DNA of 64,000 nucleotides from Sipunculus nudus (Eukaryota; Annelida; Sipuncula; Golfingiida; Sipunculidae), in assembly GCA_026874595.1 (NCBI GenBank), contig CM049306.1, positions 60,456,019-60,520,018 of the forward strand, read 5' to 3'. A model generated the notes under the pieces. The model saw nothing but the letters and a program-made list of their open reading frames with translations, made no database searches and was not told the origin of the DNA. A program made the position numbers and the translations under genes. The stretch's first letter is position 1, and each line of letters opens with the position of its first letter. Positions 37,490 to 48,479 of this stretch are shown one piece after another.

Positions 37490-37690
37490 TTTTTGTCTTT
37501 GCATTGATGGGTTTTTGTCTTATATTTGTGGATTTTATGTCTTTTTATTTGTGATTTTGTATTTATAATATATTTTGGTAGGCTTTTGTCCTTTTATTGG
37601 TGGGTTTTTATATTTATATTGGTGTAGGCTTTTGTCTTTTTATTGTTTTTTTTATTTAAACTGGTAGGATTTGGTACATGTTGTGGGTTT
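37490..37690 (+). repeat. Degenerate TTTTTGTCTTTTTATTGGTGGG repeat, shown in part as GTCTTTTTATTGGTGGG
   Basis: About six imperfect ~30-bp units combining TTTTGTC, TTTTATTG and GG(T/A)GGGTTTT. T-rich on the plus strand. Confidence 0.5.
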
Positions 37691-38039
37691 TGCGTCCCTT
37701 TCTAGCCATAAGGATTCGATTAGTATTTGAAACGTGTAACAGGCGGAAAATATATTATTGGCCAATAAGCACTGGACCCTGTTGATGAAAAGGTATCTAA
37801 TGAAAACCTATTGGACTACTAGCTACCACCTTGTATAAAAGTCTAACTGTCATTAAAAAGATACTAAAACAAACCTGTTTGTATGAACATATGACTAAAC
37901 TAGATTCATGCCATGCTTTTTTACGAACTGGTCTGAATCAAATATGGACACAGGGTCACTAAACATTAAATAATTAGATTTCACATTAAAATATAAACAA
38001 ATTTATTTTTCTTGGATAGTACAAATAGTTATAATAACT

Positions 38040-38240
38040 AATCAAGGCACTCTCCATGGCTCCGATGATGGTGATCGGTATAGTCAGTAAAGGTGGAAGA
38101 AACCGTAGAACCCAGAGAAAAACACCGGCCTTGGACGGGCAACTACAACCCACTGTCATAGATACACCAGGGATCGAACCCGGGTCGCCAGCGGAGATAG
38201 CCGAGCGTTTTAACCATCGACTGTGCAGGCCCCATTCAGT
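38040..38240 (-). mobile_element. tRNA-derived SINE (second family)
   Basis: On the minus strand a tRNA-like head (about 38232-38169) has a box A-like GATGGTTAAAACGCTCGG and a perfect box B GGTTCGATCCC. It is followed by a conserved core with GGTTGTAGTTGCCCGTCC, CCGGTGTTTTTCTCTGGG and CTACGGTTTCTTCCACC, a core style shared by many marine-invertebrate SINEs. Not related in sequence to the 34.3- or 48.0-kb SINEs. Confidence 0.75.
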
Positions 38241-38432
38241 AGGGAAACTCACATATGATAAAATATCTTATTCTAACCGATATTTTATCCATCCTGGTGT
38301 TACGCTATCACTATTTAGTTACTTATGAATTAATGCCGTGTCATTTTAATCTTATCTTACGTTTATTTTATGTATAGCGTATTTGAGCTTGCTTCCTGTG
38401 TGAATTTTGCACTATAGAAATATATGTTTGAT

Positions 38433-38467
38433 AATAATAATAATAATAAAAATAATAATAATAATAA
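38433..38467. repeat. (AAT)n microsatellite
   Basis: Short ATA/AAT run with one A insertion. Confidence 0.9.
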
Positions 38468-39533
38468 ATACCCATTGTGTTAGAAAGAAATTACTTGTTA
38501 TAACCATTACAGACAAACCAGTTTCAAAATTAAATTACAGGGTTATATGTCGATTAATTCAGCACTGAACAGATGTAATGGGTCCTTCTGAAGCTAACGG
38601 CAAAGTGATTAAGAAAAAAAAAACAAATAATTAATCATATTTGCAATAACAGCATATATAACATTTAACAACTCTCTGTAAAGTAACCTCAACTTTCTAT
38701 CAATAAAAATAAAACCAGAATATAACACAATATGTACAGAATAAAGAGTAACGACATACCTGTTTGCCTGCCAGTTGACGATTTGCAGGTAAGTTAACGT
38801 TTGAGGGGCGTCGTGGTAATCTATTTCAGATGACAATGGGAGATGTGCCACCTTATTACCAAACGTGGTCTCTTTTAATACGCGACCCAGGCGCTAATTG
38901 GCCCGTGCAATATGTGGCGAAGCCCGAAGTTTGCGCCTTCTGCGGAGCGGGTGACACGTATTGGTGAAGCAGCCACGCCTCCGCCAAAGAAGTGTTAACG
39001 TGGTTTGAGGCTTGGTACTGTTAGGCTTACATTTCTCCATCATGTGTTAGTGTGGGAACAGCCAATTAGATCTGTATGTGGTGAAGTCAGATCTTTGGGT
39101 GATAATGAGCTTCATCTGTAGCCCTCCATGTCTCTCGTATGGAAGCATGTCACCGACTACCTATATACATGTAACTCACTCGTGTCTTATACTGCTGTCG
39201 TTATTCTCTCATTAATTTTGTTATATTATGCAGTGCTCCTCATTATTTTGTTAGTATCAAGGAAGTGACAATGATATTATCATATAACACATTTCTTGTC
39301 ATAACGAGTTCTTTAATACAACATGCAGGGTTTTGTTAACAAGGGCGTTTTTAAAGTATAATATTTACTATAAATCTTCTCACGACTCTCACTAAAGTTT
39401 ATTGTGATTTCCACTTTCTTCAATAGCTTTCTCACACCAACTATTGTATCATAACGGTCACGATTGTAGCCTTGTATATTGATACTACCGAACGCCACCA
39501 CCTGAGCCATGTAGATGATAACTACTTGTACAA
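38468..39533. other. Gene-free stretch with a GC-richer block
   Basis: 38820-39010 is clearly richer in GC than its surroundings, with TTGGCCCGTGC, GCGGAGCGGGTGACACG and CCACGCCTCCGCC. It could be a promoter or enhancer but no TATA, initiator or conserved motif set decides this. The rest shows nothing. Confidence 0.4.
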
Positions 39534-39544
39534 TTAATGAAAAA

Positions 39545-39614
<70 letters not shown>

Positions 39615-39625
39615 TTTTTCATTAA
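39534..39625. repeat. Perfect palindrome around an (AT)n tract
   Basis: TTAATGAAAAACT at 39534-39546 and its complement AGTTTTTCATTAA at 39613-39625 flank about 66 bp of (AT)n, making a 92-bp self-complementary structure able to extrude as a cruciform. Confidence 0.9.
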
Positions 39626-39709
39626 CTGTTACAGTGGTCTCGACATCTATATAAAATATATTAGGGTCATTTTCAGTGTTTCCATATTTCTTGTCGATAT
39701 TTGGTTTAG

Positions 39710-40082
39710 ATTTTCGTTCATTTGATGAGCAAGTAGGACTGGGGGAAGTTCTTATTTATCATAATATTTTTCAACCTTTCCTCCCATACAGAGGAAATTG
39801 CCTGTATTATCTATAGGATATCTCCATATACCGTCAAACTTATCCTAATAATTCAGAAGAAATTTCATTGTTTTATGGTGGCATAAGTGTAAGTTTAATA
39901 TCTCTCAGGTTATTATGATTATCTTCAAAAGGACAACTAATGGAAATGCACAGCAGCCACATCTAAGAATATCTTTCAAAGTAAATTCTCTTTTTATATA
40001 TGAAAAAAATAAACGATAAATTTATTTAGTTTTGATGTCTGAGACGACATTTCAGCGATATTTATTACTTCATCTTGTCTAG
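39710..40082 (+). repeat. Long inverted repeat, left copy (of the 5.9-kb structure)
   Basis: This ~373-bp segment is repeated as its complement at 45212-45587. Shared landmarks include TTCGTTCATTTGATGAGCAAG, given here as TTCATTTGATGAGCAAGTAG, then CTCCCATACAGAGGAAATTG, CAACTAATGGA.ATGCACAGC and GATATTTATTACTTCATC. The copies differ at only a few positions, so they are recent or kept alike by conversion. No coding potential was recognised. Confidence 0.9.
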
Positions 40083-40599
40083 GTCAAGGCCTCAAAATCA
40101 TTTTTTATACGTAATTTTCAATTTTGGATGTTAGTGTTTTTCGTATGTGTTTCTTTTAATTAAAGATGTGACACATGCATTGACTTTTAGTATATTAGTT
40201 TTGACAATCCATTTTAATTTAAATACACGTCATTTTAATGCAGATTTGAATGAATTTCGAGCGAATCATGATTTAAGTGAGGCTTACACATATTTCCATT
40301 CTAATGTAACAAATGCAGTTTCTTTATCAGTTTTATAAAAGGTTATCCAAATGTTTAAAGAGTCAACGTGGTCCATTTTACTAACAGGTTACCACCCGAG
40401 CCAGACTGTGTTATTGTATCCGCCAAAACAGAGTTTTGCGGATACTATGTTTTCAGTTGCACGCCGCCGCCGCCGCCGCCGCGTAGGATTCCGGAGAACT
40501 CTTCCGTAACCGCTGGGCGGAATTTTACAAAACCCGGGATTATGTTCAGGTCACATGTGAACTGCTGCGCCCCGATTTTGTTTTGACCTCTGACCTTTC

Positions 40600-41480
40600 C
40601 TCTCTGCCCTGCGTCCATTTGTGCGTCTGTTTGCATACATAAACCCACATATCTCGGGAACCGTTTGACCGATCAGGAAAATTTTTTTGTACAAATGTAG
40701 CCCTTGGATAGCTTTATATTATACAAAAAAATGGTGCGGCCAACTCCAACCATGTTTGCACAGTGTCCATCTGTTCATCTGCCTTGAGTTAAAATCGCTC
40801 ATATCTCTGCAGTGGTTTGACTGATTCACCTGAAATTCGGCATGCGTATACATCCTGAATAGCTTTCCTGATTTTATGACAGGTGGCGCCACCTACATTC
40901 ACGTTCACGCTGCAGACATCCAAGCTCATATCTCAGGAACCGTTTGACCGATTTTGCCAAAATTTTGCATGTGTATAGATCTCATATAGCTCTTTAACAT
41001 ACGCAAACTGGTGGCGCCACCTGCAACCATTTTTGCACACCGTCCGTCTGTTTGTCTGCCGTGGGATAATATCACTCATATCTCGACAGTGGTTTGACAT
41101 ATCTGCCTAAAATTTTGCAGTTTTATACATCCTGGAAAGCTTTCTTGATTTTATGACAGGTGGCGCCACCTACATTCTAGTTTTACGCTGCAGACATCCA
41201 AGCTCGTACCTGAGGAACCGTTTCACCGATTGGGCCAAAATTTTGCATGTGTTTAGATCTTACATAGCTCTCTATCATACACAAAACTGGAGGGGCCACC
41301 TGCGACCATTTTTACACAGCGTCTGTCTGTTTGTCTGCCGTGGGATAAAATCACTCATATACATGTAGTAGTTTGACCTTTTGCCTAAAATTTTGCATAT
41401 GTATACAACTTTGACAACTTTCTGGATTTCTATAGTAGGTGGCGCAACCTACATACACACTTCGGCTGCAGACATCCATG
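40600..41480 (+). repeat. Tandem ~280-bp repeat (dimeric), with palindrome AGGTGGCGCCACCT
   Basis: Copies start near 40787, 41067 and 41341 (GGGATAAAATCACTCATAT words), spaced 274-280 bp. Each has two related ~140-bp halves carrying CCGTTTGACCGATT, AAATTTTGCATGTGTATA and a GGTGGCGCCACC palindrome (40881-40894, 41158-41171; one more half-site set at 41010-41023). No coding signal. Confidence 0.8.
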
Positions 41481-43829
41481 CTAATATGCAACACACCTCA
41501 CTCTATTTCCCCTTGCCACTCAATCCATGCCTCACTTCACCCGTTCCACTCTGATTTAGGCGGATACATGTAGTCGCTTGTCGACTACCCGTATTCTAGT
41601 TTAAATGTACTCTTGATATAGGACATTTATATCATAATTGACGGTGGCAATAAATCGTTGTCACGCAAATCCTCTGTGCCAACGCCTCGAAAATGTCAGA
41701 TTTGGATCTTAAAAAGTCTAGGATGATGCCAAATTTGTCCCATAGGGGTCATTTAGGATATTTATAAAACTACCCGTGCAGACAAAACCGGCTCAAGTCG
41801 CGTGGATCTGCCTCAACGCAAGAACTTGAAATATGCTACAAAGTTGAATCTTTTTAGTAAGACAAAGTGTGCTTTTGCCGATCTTCCATCTGCTGCGAAA
41901 CAAATCTTGTCGTCTGCCAGATGCTTGATTATATCTGCACACAATGCGGACAAAAAGGGGAAAGTGGGCAACGTTGACGAAACCCGCGTTCGATTCGGAA
42001 TAATGGTGACAAATATTATAGCTGTATTTGTGTGGGGAAAAGAGCATATAATCCGTTTCATAGGCGTGTTTGGGAAATTGAATGATTCCTTAATTTTCAT
42101 AATTAAAGACCATGTCTTCAACCTTTTTTTCAAATGCAGTAATTAACAAAATATAACTTGTTTAATTGTGTTAGGTCAAGCACGCATTGTATTTTCCTTA
42201 TGTTTTTACCAGGCCTATATATCTTCCAGGGACGAAGTCAGTTTGACCTATAAGGATTTAAAAATGATTGAGGCGACTATCAATTTCTTTATATATTATT
42301 TTCATAAGTTACGGACAGAAGAGCAGATGGACAGACGGTGGACGGACAAAGACCCATCCATATACACATTTACTACGGTTCAGACTCCAATGTAGGGATT
42401 AAAATCGCCGTAAACTGAACTGATTGTAAGAATAAGATTGTATTTCACAGCAAGCGTCGTGAGCCCTGCCTTTTGTCTTCGTGACATCTTGATAAAGACG
42501 GAGTAATATTATATAAAGGTCATATTGCGCGTGAATGACCGTGATGTAAATTGCTGTTCATAAATTGATTTATTATATATTTCTTATACTGTGTAGGTCT
42601 GAAGCTCCTGGAATAAATAAAGAAAACTGATGGCATGGATTGTTTTACACCCAAAGTGTAATCTGTGTAACAGATTACTGGCAGGGGCGCAATTTCCTTC
42701 TACAATGTGGACTCCCCCCCCCCCCCCCAAACACACACACAGCCCCTTGCAAACGGGAATCCCATATGTCCCCTTGGTATCAGTCGAAGAGGTAGGGTGG
42801 GGAGGGAGGTGTCCCCTCTTATGTTGTTGAAAATTGTTACAATTTTCATTGGAATGTTTATAAGTAATTTTGAAGCAATTTGAGCTTAAATAGCGGAATA
42901 TGATTGCTTCAGAAACCAACAATTTAAAATCTTTTCCTCAGAATTCCAGGAGTTAACCTTCCCTCGGATCTGTCAGTTGTAAATTCACAGAAACATAAGT
43001 TCTAGGACTTCTGGTTTAATCTACAAAACCTGCCTAATTATTTTGTGCGTTTAATGGGCGTTTTCAAAAATGTCTTGAAAAAGTTTGAATCGCGTCAAAT
43101 GATCATTCATTTTGGTATTTAAGTTATTTCTGAATCCTGCGTATCACTGATGTTTGGAAAATTTTGAAACACTGTGATGCATGTTTGATAATCACAAATA
43201 TCAATTTTTGTTATATATTTATCATATACTATCTATATATTTATTATATATTTATGCCAAATATAACTAAAGCTTATTTTATGGCATTCTTCTATTAAGC
43301 AAAACGTGTGTTGGGGGGGGGGGTTGATAAAACATACTATGACCCTCCTGGTTGAAAAAAGTGTCGGAGCATTCCCCCCCCCCCCCCCCACACCACCACC
43401 ACCACCTGTCCTCCATCATATTGCGCCTATTATCACTGGGCATCCCTCAATTCTTAACCTGACAATGACGCAAATTCTATCCTCCTCCAAAGCCACGGGT
43501 TCTTATATCATAAAGCCTGCCCTCCTTCCAGATTCCAGACTTGTTTACCATCCAGTATCTCCTTTTACAGAGTCCGGGCTTGTATTACAAACAATGGAAG
43601 TATTTGGCGAGATCATACTCGGTATTTAAGTACATAGTTAATCGTAGTATAAAAAATATGATTGCATAATGTGTTTATTTGAAACATTACGACCAAGCAA
43701 ATAATTTGAGCGAAGCGTGGAACGGCCATTTAGTTATGCGAATTATCATTAATTAATTATCATTATTAACTCCTAGACCCCATCCCTGTAAAATAGGCCT
43801 GAGTGTCATGTTTTCATTGCTACCGATCC
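41481..43829. other. Gene-free interior of the 5.9-kb inverted-repeat structure
   Basis: Open frames at 41.8-42.15 kb on both strands show no recognisable domain. Poly-C runs at 42715-42728 and 43374-43389 and a poly-G run at 43313-43322 are present. A single diverged unit of the 39-bp minisatellite lies at about 43548-43590 (CCATCCAGTATCTCC), some 240 bp before the array. Confidence 0.55.
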
Positions 43830-45211
43830 TCCCGAGTCCCAGGATTATATACCATCCAATGTCTCCTCCTTTTGAGCCCATTACTGTATACCATCTGATG
43901 TCTCCTTTCGAGCCCATTGCTGTACACCATCCGATGTCTCCTCCTTCCGAGTCCATTGCTGTATACCATCCAATGTCTCCTCCTTCCGAGTCCATTGCTG
44001 TACACCATCCGATGTCTCCTCCTTCCGAGTCCATTGCTGTATAATATCCAGTGTCTCCTCTTTCCGAGTCCATTGCTGTATACCATCCAATGTCTCCTCC
44101 TTCCGAGTCCATTGCTGTATACCATTCAGTGTCTCCTCCTTCCGAGTCCATTGCTGTATACCATTCAGTGTCTCCTCTTTCTGAGTCAATTGCTGTATAC
44201 CATCCAGTGTCTCCTCCTTCCGAGTCCATTACTGTATACCATCCGATGTCTCCTCCTTCCGAGCCCATTACTGTATACCATCCCATGTCTCCTTTCGAGC
44301 CCATTGCTGTATACCATCCGATGTCTCCTCCTTCCGAGTCCATTACTGTATACTATCCAGTGTCTACTCTTTCCGAGTCCATTGCTGTATAATATCCAGT
44401 GTCTCCTCCTTCCGAGTCCATTGCTGTATACCATCCAGTGTCTCCTCCTTCCGAGTCCATTTCTGTATACCATCCCATGTCACCTCCTTCCGAGTCCATT
44501 GCTGTATACTATCCAGTGTCTCCTCCTTCGGAGTCCATTGCTGTATACCATTCTGTCTCTCCTCTTTCTGAGTCCATTGCTGTATACCATCCAGTGTCTC
44601 CTCCTTCCGAGTCCATTTCTGTATGTACCATCCGATGTCACCTCCTTCCGAGTCCATTGCTGTTTACCATCCAGTGTCTCCTCCTTCCGAGCCCATTGCT
44701 GTATATATTCCAGTGTCTACTCTTTCCGAGTCCATTGCTGTATACCATCCAATGTCTCCTCCTTCCGAGTCCATTGCTGTATACCATCCAGTGTCTCCTC
44801 CTTCCGAGTCCATTTCTGTATACCATCCGATGTCACCTCCTTCCGAGTCCATTGCTGTATACTATCCAGTGTCTCCTCCTTCGGAGTCCATTGCTGTATA
44901 CCATTCTGTCTCTCCTCTTTCTGAGTCCATTGCTGTATACCATCCAGTGTCTCCTCCTTCCGAGTCCATTTCTGTATGTACCATCCGATGTCACCTCCTT
45001 CCGAGTCCATTGCTGTTTACCATCCAATGTCTCCTCCTTCCGAGCCCATTGCTGTATATATTCCAGTGTCTCCTCCTTCCAGGTCCATTGCTGTATACCA
45101 TTTAGTTTCTCCTCCTTTCGAGCCCATTACTATATACCATCCGATGTCTCCTTTCGAGCCCATTGCTGTATACCATCCGATGTCTCCTCCTTCCGAGTCC
45201 ATTGCTGTATA
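43830..45211 (+). repeat. 39-bp minisatellite, about 35 copies
   Basis: The unit is CCATCCAGTGTCTCCTCC plus TTCCGAGTCCATTGCTGTATA, 39 bp, with 30-bp and 42-bp variants. It contains higher-order duplication: the block around 44470-44690 reappears almost unchanged at 44830-45050. Being 13 codons long it is open in several frames on both strands (one reads SPPSESIAVYHP), but there is no start context, splice signal or domain, so I treat it as non-coding. It ends exactly at the right inverted repeat. Confidence 0.93.
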
Positions 45212-45587
45212 CTAGACAGGATGAAGTAATAAATATCGCTGAAATGTCGCCTCAGACATCAAAACTAAATAAATTAATCGTTTATTTTTTTTTTAATTTA
45301 TAAAAAGAGGATTTACTTTGACAGATATTCTTAGATGTGGCTGCTGTGCATGTCCATTAGTTGTCCTTTTGAAGATAATCATAATAACCTGAGAGATATT
45401 AAACTTACACTTATGCCACCATAAAACAATGAATTTTCTTCTGAATTATTAGGATAAGGTTGACGGTATATGGAGATATCCTATAGATAATACAGGCAAT
45501 TTCCTCTGTATGGGAGGAAAGGTTGAAAAATATTATGATAAATAAGAACTTCCCCCAGTCCTACTTGCTCATCAAATGAACGAAAAT
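45212..45587 (-). repeat. Long inverted repeat, right copy
   Basis: The complement of 39710-40082, beginning CTAGACAGGATGAAGTAATA directly after the last minisatellite unit and ending TTCATTTG-complement CAAATGAACGAAAAT. Outside this point the two flanks share nothing. Confidence 0.9.
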
Positions 45588-47984
45588 ATTGGATGGTTTA
45601 CAGCAAGAACCGGATCTGTAAGAAATCGCCGATTGCCTGTCAACAGCAGCACAAGAATTCAGCCAGACATTCAACCTCCAGAAAACGAAAGTAATACTCC
45701 AGCGTGCACTTGGCCTCTTGTCACACCCCCGTAGGAATGGACGACCATTTCTCCGGAGAGGCGTTCCACACATATAAATAACGATGATCTCAAGCGTCCA
45801 CATAAGAAAACAAAATCACTAAGTCCTTTATGTACACTGCACAAGAAAGTTCTCTTTGTTTACACTGCTCCTGATCACATGACCATCGCGCACAATGTGA
45901 CATCGAAATGTCTAGCCGCTCGCTTATTCCACTCGCACTTGTGTATGTACACAGGGATTCGTCAGCGCTACACGCCACCAATTGAAAGTTCCTCACTGGA
46001 GTATACGTTCGCCCCTCGAGGGATAGTTCTCAAAGCACTGAGTGATAGGCGCACAGCCTATTCTATATGAACTTAGAAGAAATGACTTTCACAGCTGATG
46101 TCTCCTAGATCCCTCTAGCATCAAGGAATTGAATATGCCTCCGTACAACGATGTTCAGTACCTCTAACCTTTCGCGTATAAATAATGTCCTGGCCTGTTA
46201 CTAGAAGCGCTCACGGTAGATACAGATAGCCGGATTACCATGAACTACTTGTCAAGGCCAGTTGACGGACCACAGTGTCTTACGGCTGGCTGCTAACAAG
46301 TAAGTTTATGCATCTACAGACATGGGACAGCAGGACCTGCTATAGCCTACACAATGTGTGGACACATTTGTGCATCCAATTTTGAGCAACGCTTCCATCA
46401 TCAGAGTGACCGACATCTTCGTTGGTTAGGCGTGTCTCAAAAATTTAGTTTGCCGGACGGTCTAAAACATGCGGTGCAGCGCAGCATACGCCGGGCCTTT
46501 ATGCACCTAAGGAATCACCTTCTGCTTGGATAAATATTAAACTTTACCCATCATGTGCATCTCATTTCATCTTATTGCGTTCACATCATCATTTTCGTGA
46601 AATGTCAATCGCGATATTGCGCCTTGAACGTGGGTTCTGGTGAGGCAACTAGACATCTCCTTTTGCCATAGCCTAAACATCACGATTTTCAAAAGTTCTT
46701 CCAAACTTTGCACTCAACACCTATAAAAGGTGGCGGATATAAAGGGGTTTAAGGAATATACAGATATATGCCATACTTTTTCAACTGGTCCTTACATTTC
46801 ACTGTATTTGCCAAAGCCTTATCAGGAGCCTAATAAAAGCATGGTAGTCTTAAGAATTTGAAGGTTCTGCAATATAACCTAACCTAATACAATTCAGACG
46901 CCAGTTATTTTTTTCGTTCCTATCGACCGTTTCGTAGTGGGGACATTGTGGGGGTGCACTATCATTAAGGAGAATAAGGCTAACAATGTAAAGAAGCTTT
47001 TATTTTTAGAAATCACCTGCTGAAAATGATAAAATGTTGCTTGAGAAATTTTGAAGAAAGTCTTACTACTCTTATCATTTTAAATGTTTATGAAATAGTT
47101 ATAGGCGTTACATATATAGTTACGCTCGTTATATATTAATTATAGACGTTACAACTAATTGTTACAAGGGTTGCGTAAAACTGGGCAGAGTCGCTTATAA
47201 CAGTCGCCGGCAGGCCAAGTGTGTTTTCATGGCAAAATGACTTCACTTGGGACGGGTACTGCTACCAGTCGGTAATTTATGTAACTAATGTATGATTCGT
47301 TGGCTGTAAAAGATTGCCTGCAGGGAAGGTCCAGTTAGGACAGCAAGTAACCTCTAACACCGCCTCGCTGAACCTAGGGTCTTTTTCAGTGACGCCGACA
47401 GGAATTTTATCCCGCCACACAACAATCGCCTATAGCTGTTGTGTGTTGATGTCGTCATAGCAAAGATAATCGTTCGACGAAGACCGTTACCCGCAGAGCA
47501 TTTGTTTCCTATCTTTACTATCTTTCACACAGATGTGTGTGTGTGTGGGTGGGGCGGGATCGGTGGGGGATGGAAGTGTTACCTCCCGGATCGTTGGACT
47601 GATATGCTCAAATACATTTGGGCACATATTCCTTGTGTAGTACGAAGACACCAAATAACCCCTACATATTATCATTAATTCAGATGTTTGGACTGCATAG
47701 GAAACAAAATTACTACAAAATTATCTATATGTTCGAAAGTATGGGCACTTACTCCAAAGAAAATAAGATATTGCTTTGTTACAACAAGAGGGAAATACAG
47801 CCTGGTGGACAAGATCTCATCTTCTTTTCACTAAATGCCCATACTTTCGGACATAAGCCTACATGCATGTACTGATCATTCGGCATTAACTTTGGTCCGC
47901 TGTCGGGGTACAATGGGGCTCCTGTGAAGTGTATTCTGTCTTGCTTCGCCCTTCAATGATTCTATGAAGCTGACAGATATATAT
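45588..47984. other. Gene-free stretch
   Basis: 45588-46520 is somewhat GC-richer with short open frames on both strands (for example 45879-46070) that I could not match to a transposase or host gene. It may be a decayed element. 46.5-47.98 kb shows only short repeats and a CA-run (47530-47550). Confidence 0.45.
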
Positions 47985-48335
47985 TCAGGGGTAGAGCACA
48001 GGACTCTAAGCCGGGAGATCGTGAGTTCGAATCTCAGCCGAGGCGGTGAGATTTCTCATGGTCGCCCCCTAGCGCTCTGCAAAATTAATGGAAAGGCCGT
48101 GCCCAACGGCCGTGTTTCACTCACAAACGAGTTCGCCTTTCGGGGGTTCTTCGGTGGTATGACCCAGGAATGGGGACGATTACGTACCCAAAGCCCGCAG
48201 GAGCAGTAGTCACCGTGCCTGGTTTACGCAAGGATATAAAATGAGAGGAAGCGTGTGATACTGCCCTGTCACGAAGTCCGAAATCGGAATGGAATTCTGC
48301 AGATGAACATATACGTAGTTTAGTTAGCATTTAGA
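47985..48335 (+). mobile_element. tRNA-derived SINE (third family), complete-looking
   Basis: The head has GGGGTAGAGCACAGGACTCT with a box A (TAGAGCACAGG), an anticodon-arm-like GGACTCTAAGCC, and box B GAGTTCGAATCTC (48023-48035). Because the acceptor stem is not closed and a long unrelated body follows (TCGGTGGTATGACCCAGG and more), this is a SINE and not a tRNA gene. A decayed relative lies at 15360-15540. Confidence 0.75.
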
Positions 48336-48479
48336 AAATGAAGGGGATGACCTCTACAAGAAATATAAAAAAAAACTCCTCATATTTTAAGAAAATATTC
48401 GGGTGCAGAACTGGTGATTTTATGTTTTTTGCTTGCCGGAATCAAAGATTTCGCCAAGCATATTGGTTAGTTGCGTATG

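Noticed and set aside
41802-42146. Overlapping 106-114 codon frames on both strands
   Set aside because: Composition is lysine/phenylalanine-rich and typical of AT-rich non-coding DNA; no domain on either strand.
43917-44924. 335-codon plus-strand open frame and several 100-200 codon frames on both strands
   Set aside because: All are readings of the 39-bp minisatellite, which stays open because the unit is a multiple of three. There is no domain, splice signal or start context.
45588-46520. Possible decayed Tc1/mariner-type transposase
   Set aside because: A few short words looked like such a transposase, but no catalytic motif or continuous frame could be traced on either strand.
47988-48040. 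A true tRNA gene (Arg-like)
   Set aside because: Box A and box B are good, but the acceptor stem does not close and a SINE body follows; a decayed copy exists at 15.4 kb.
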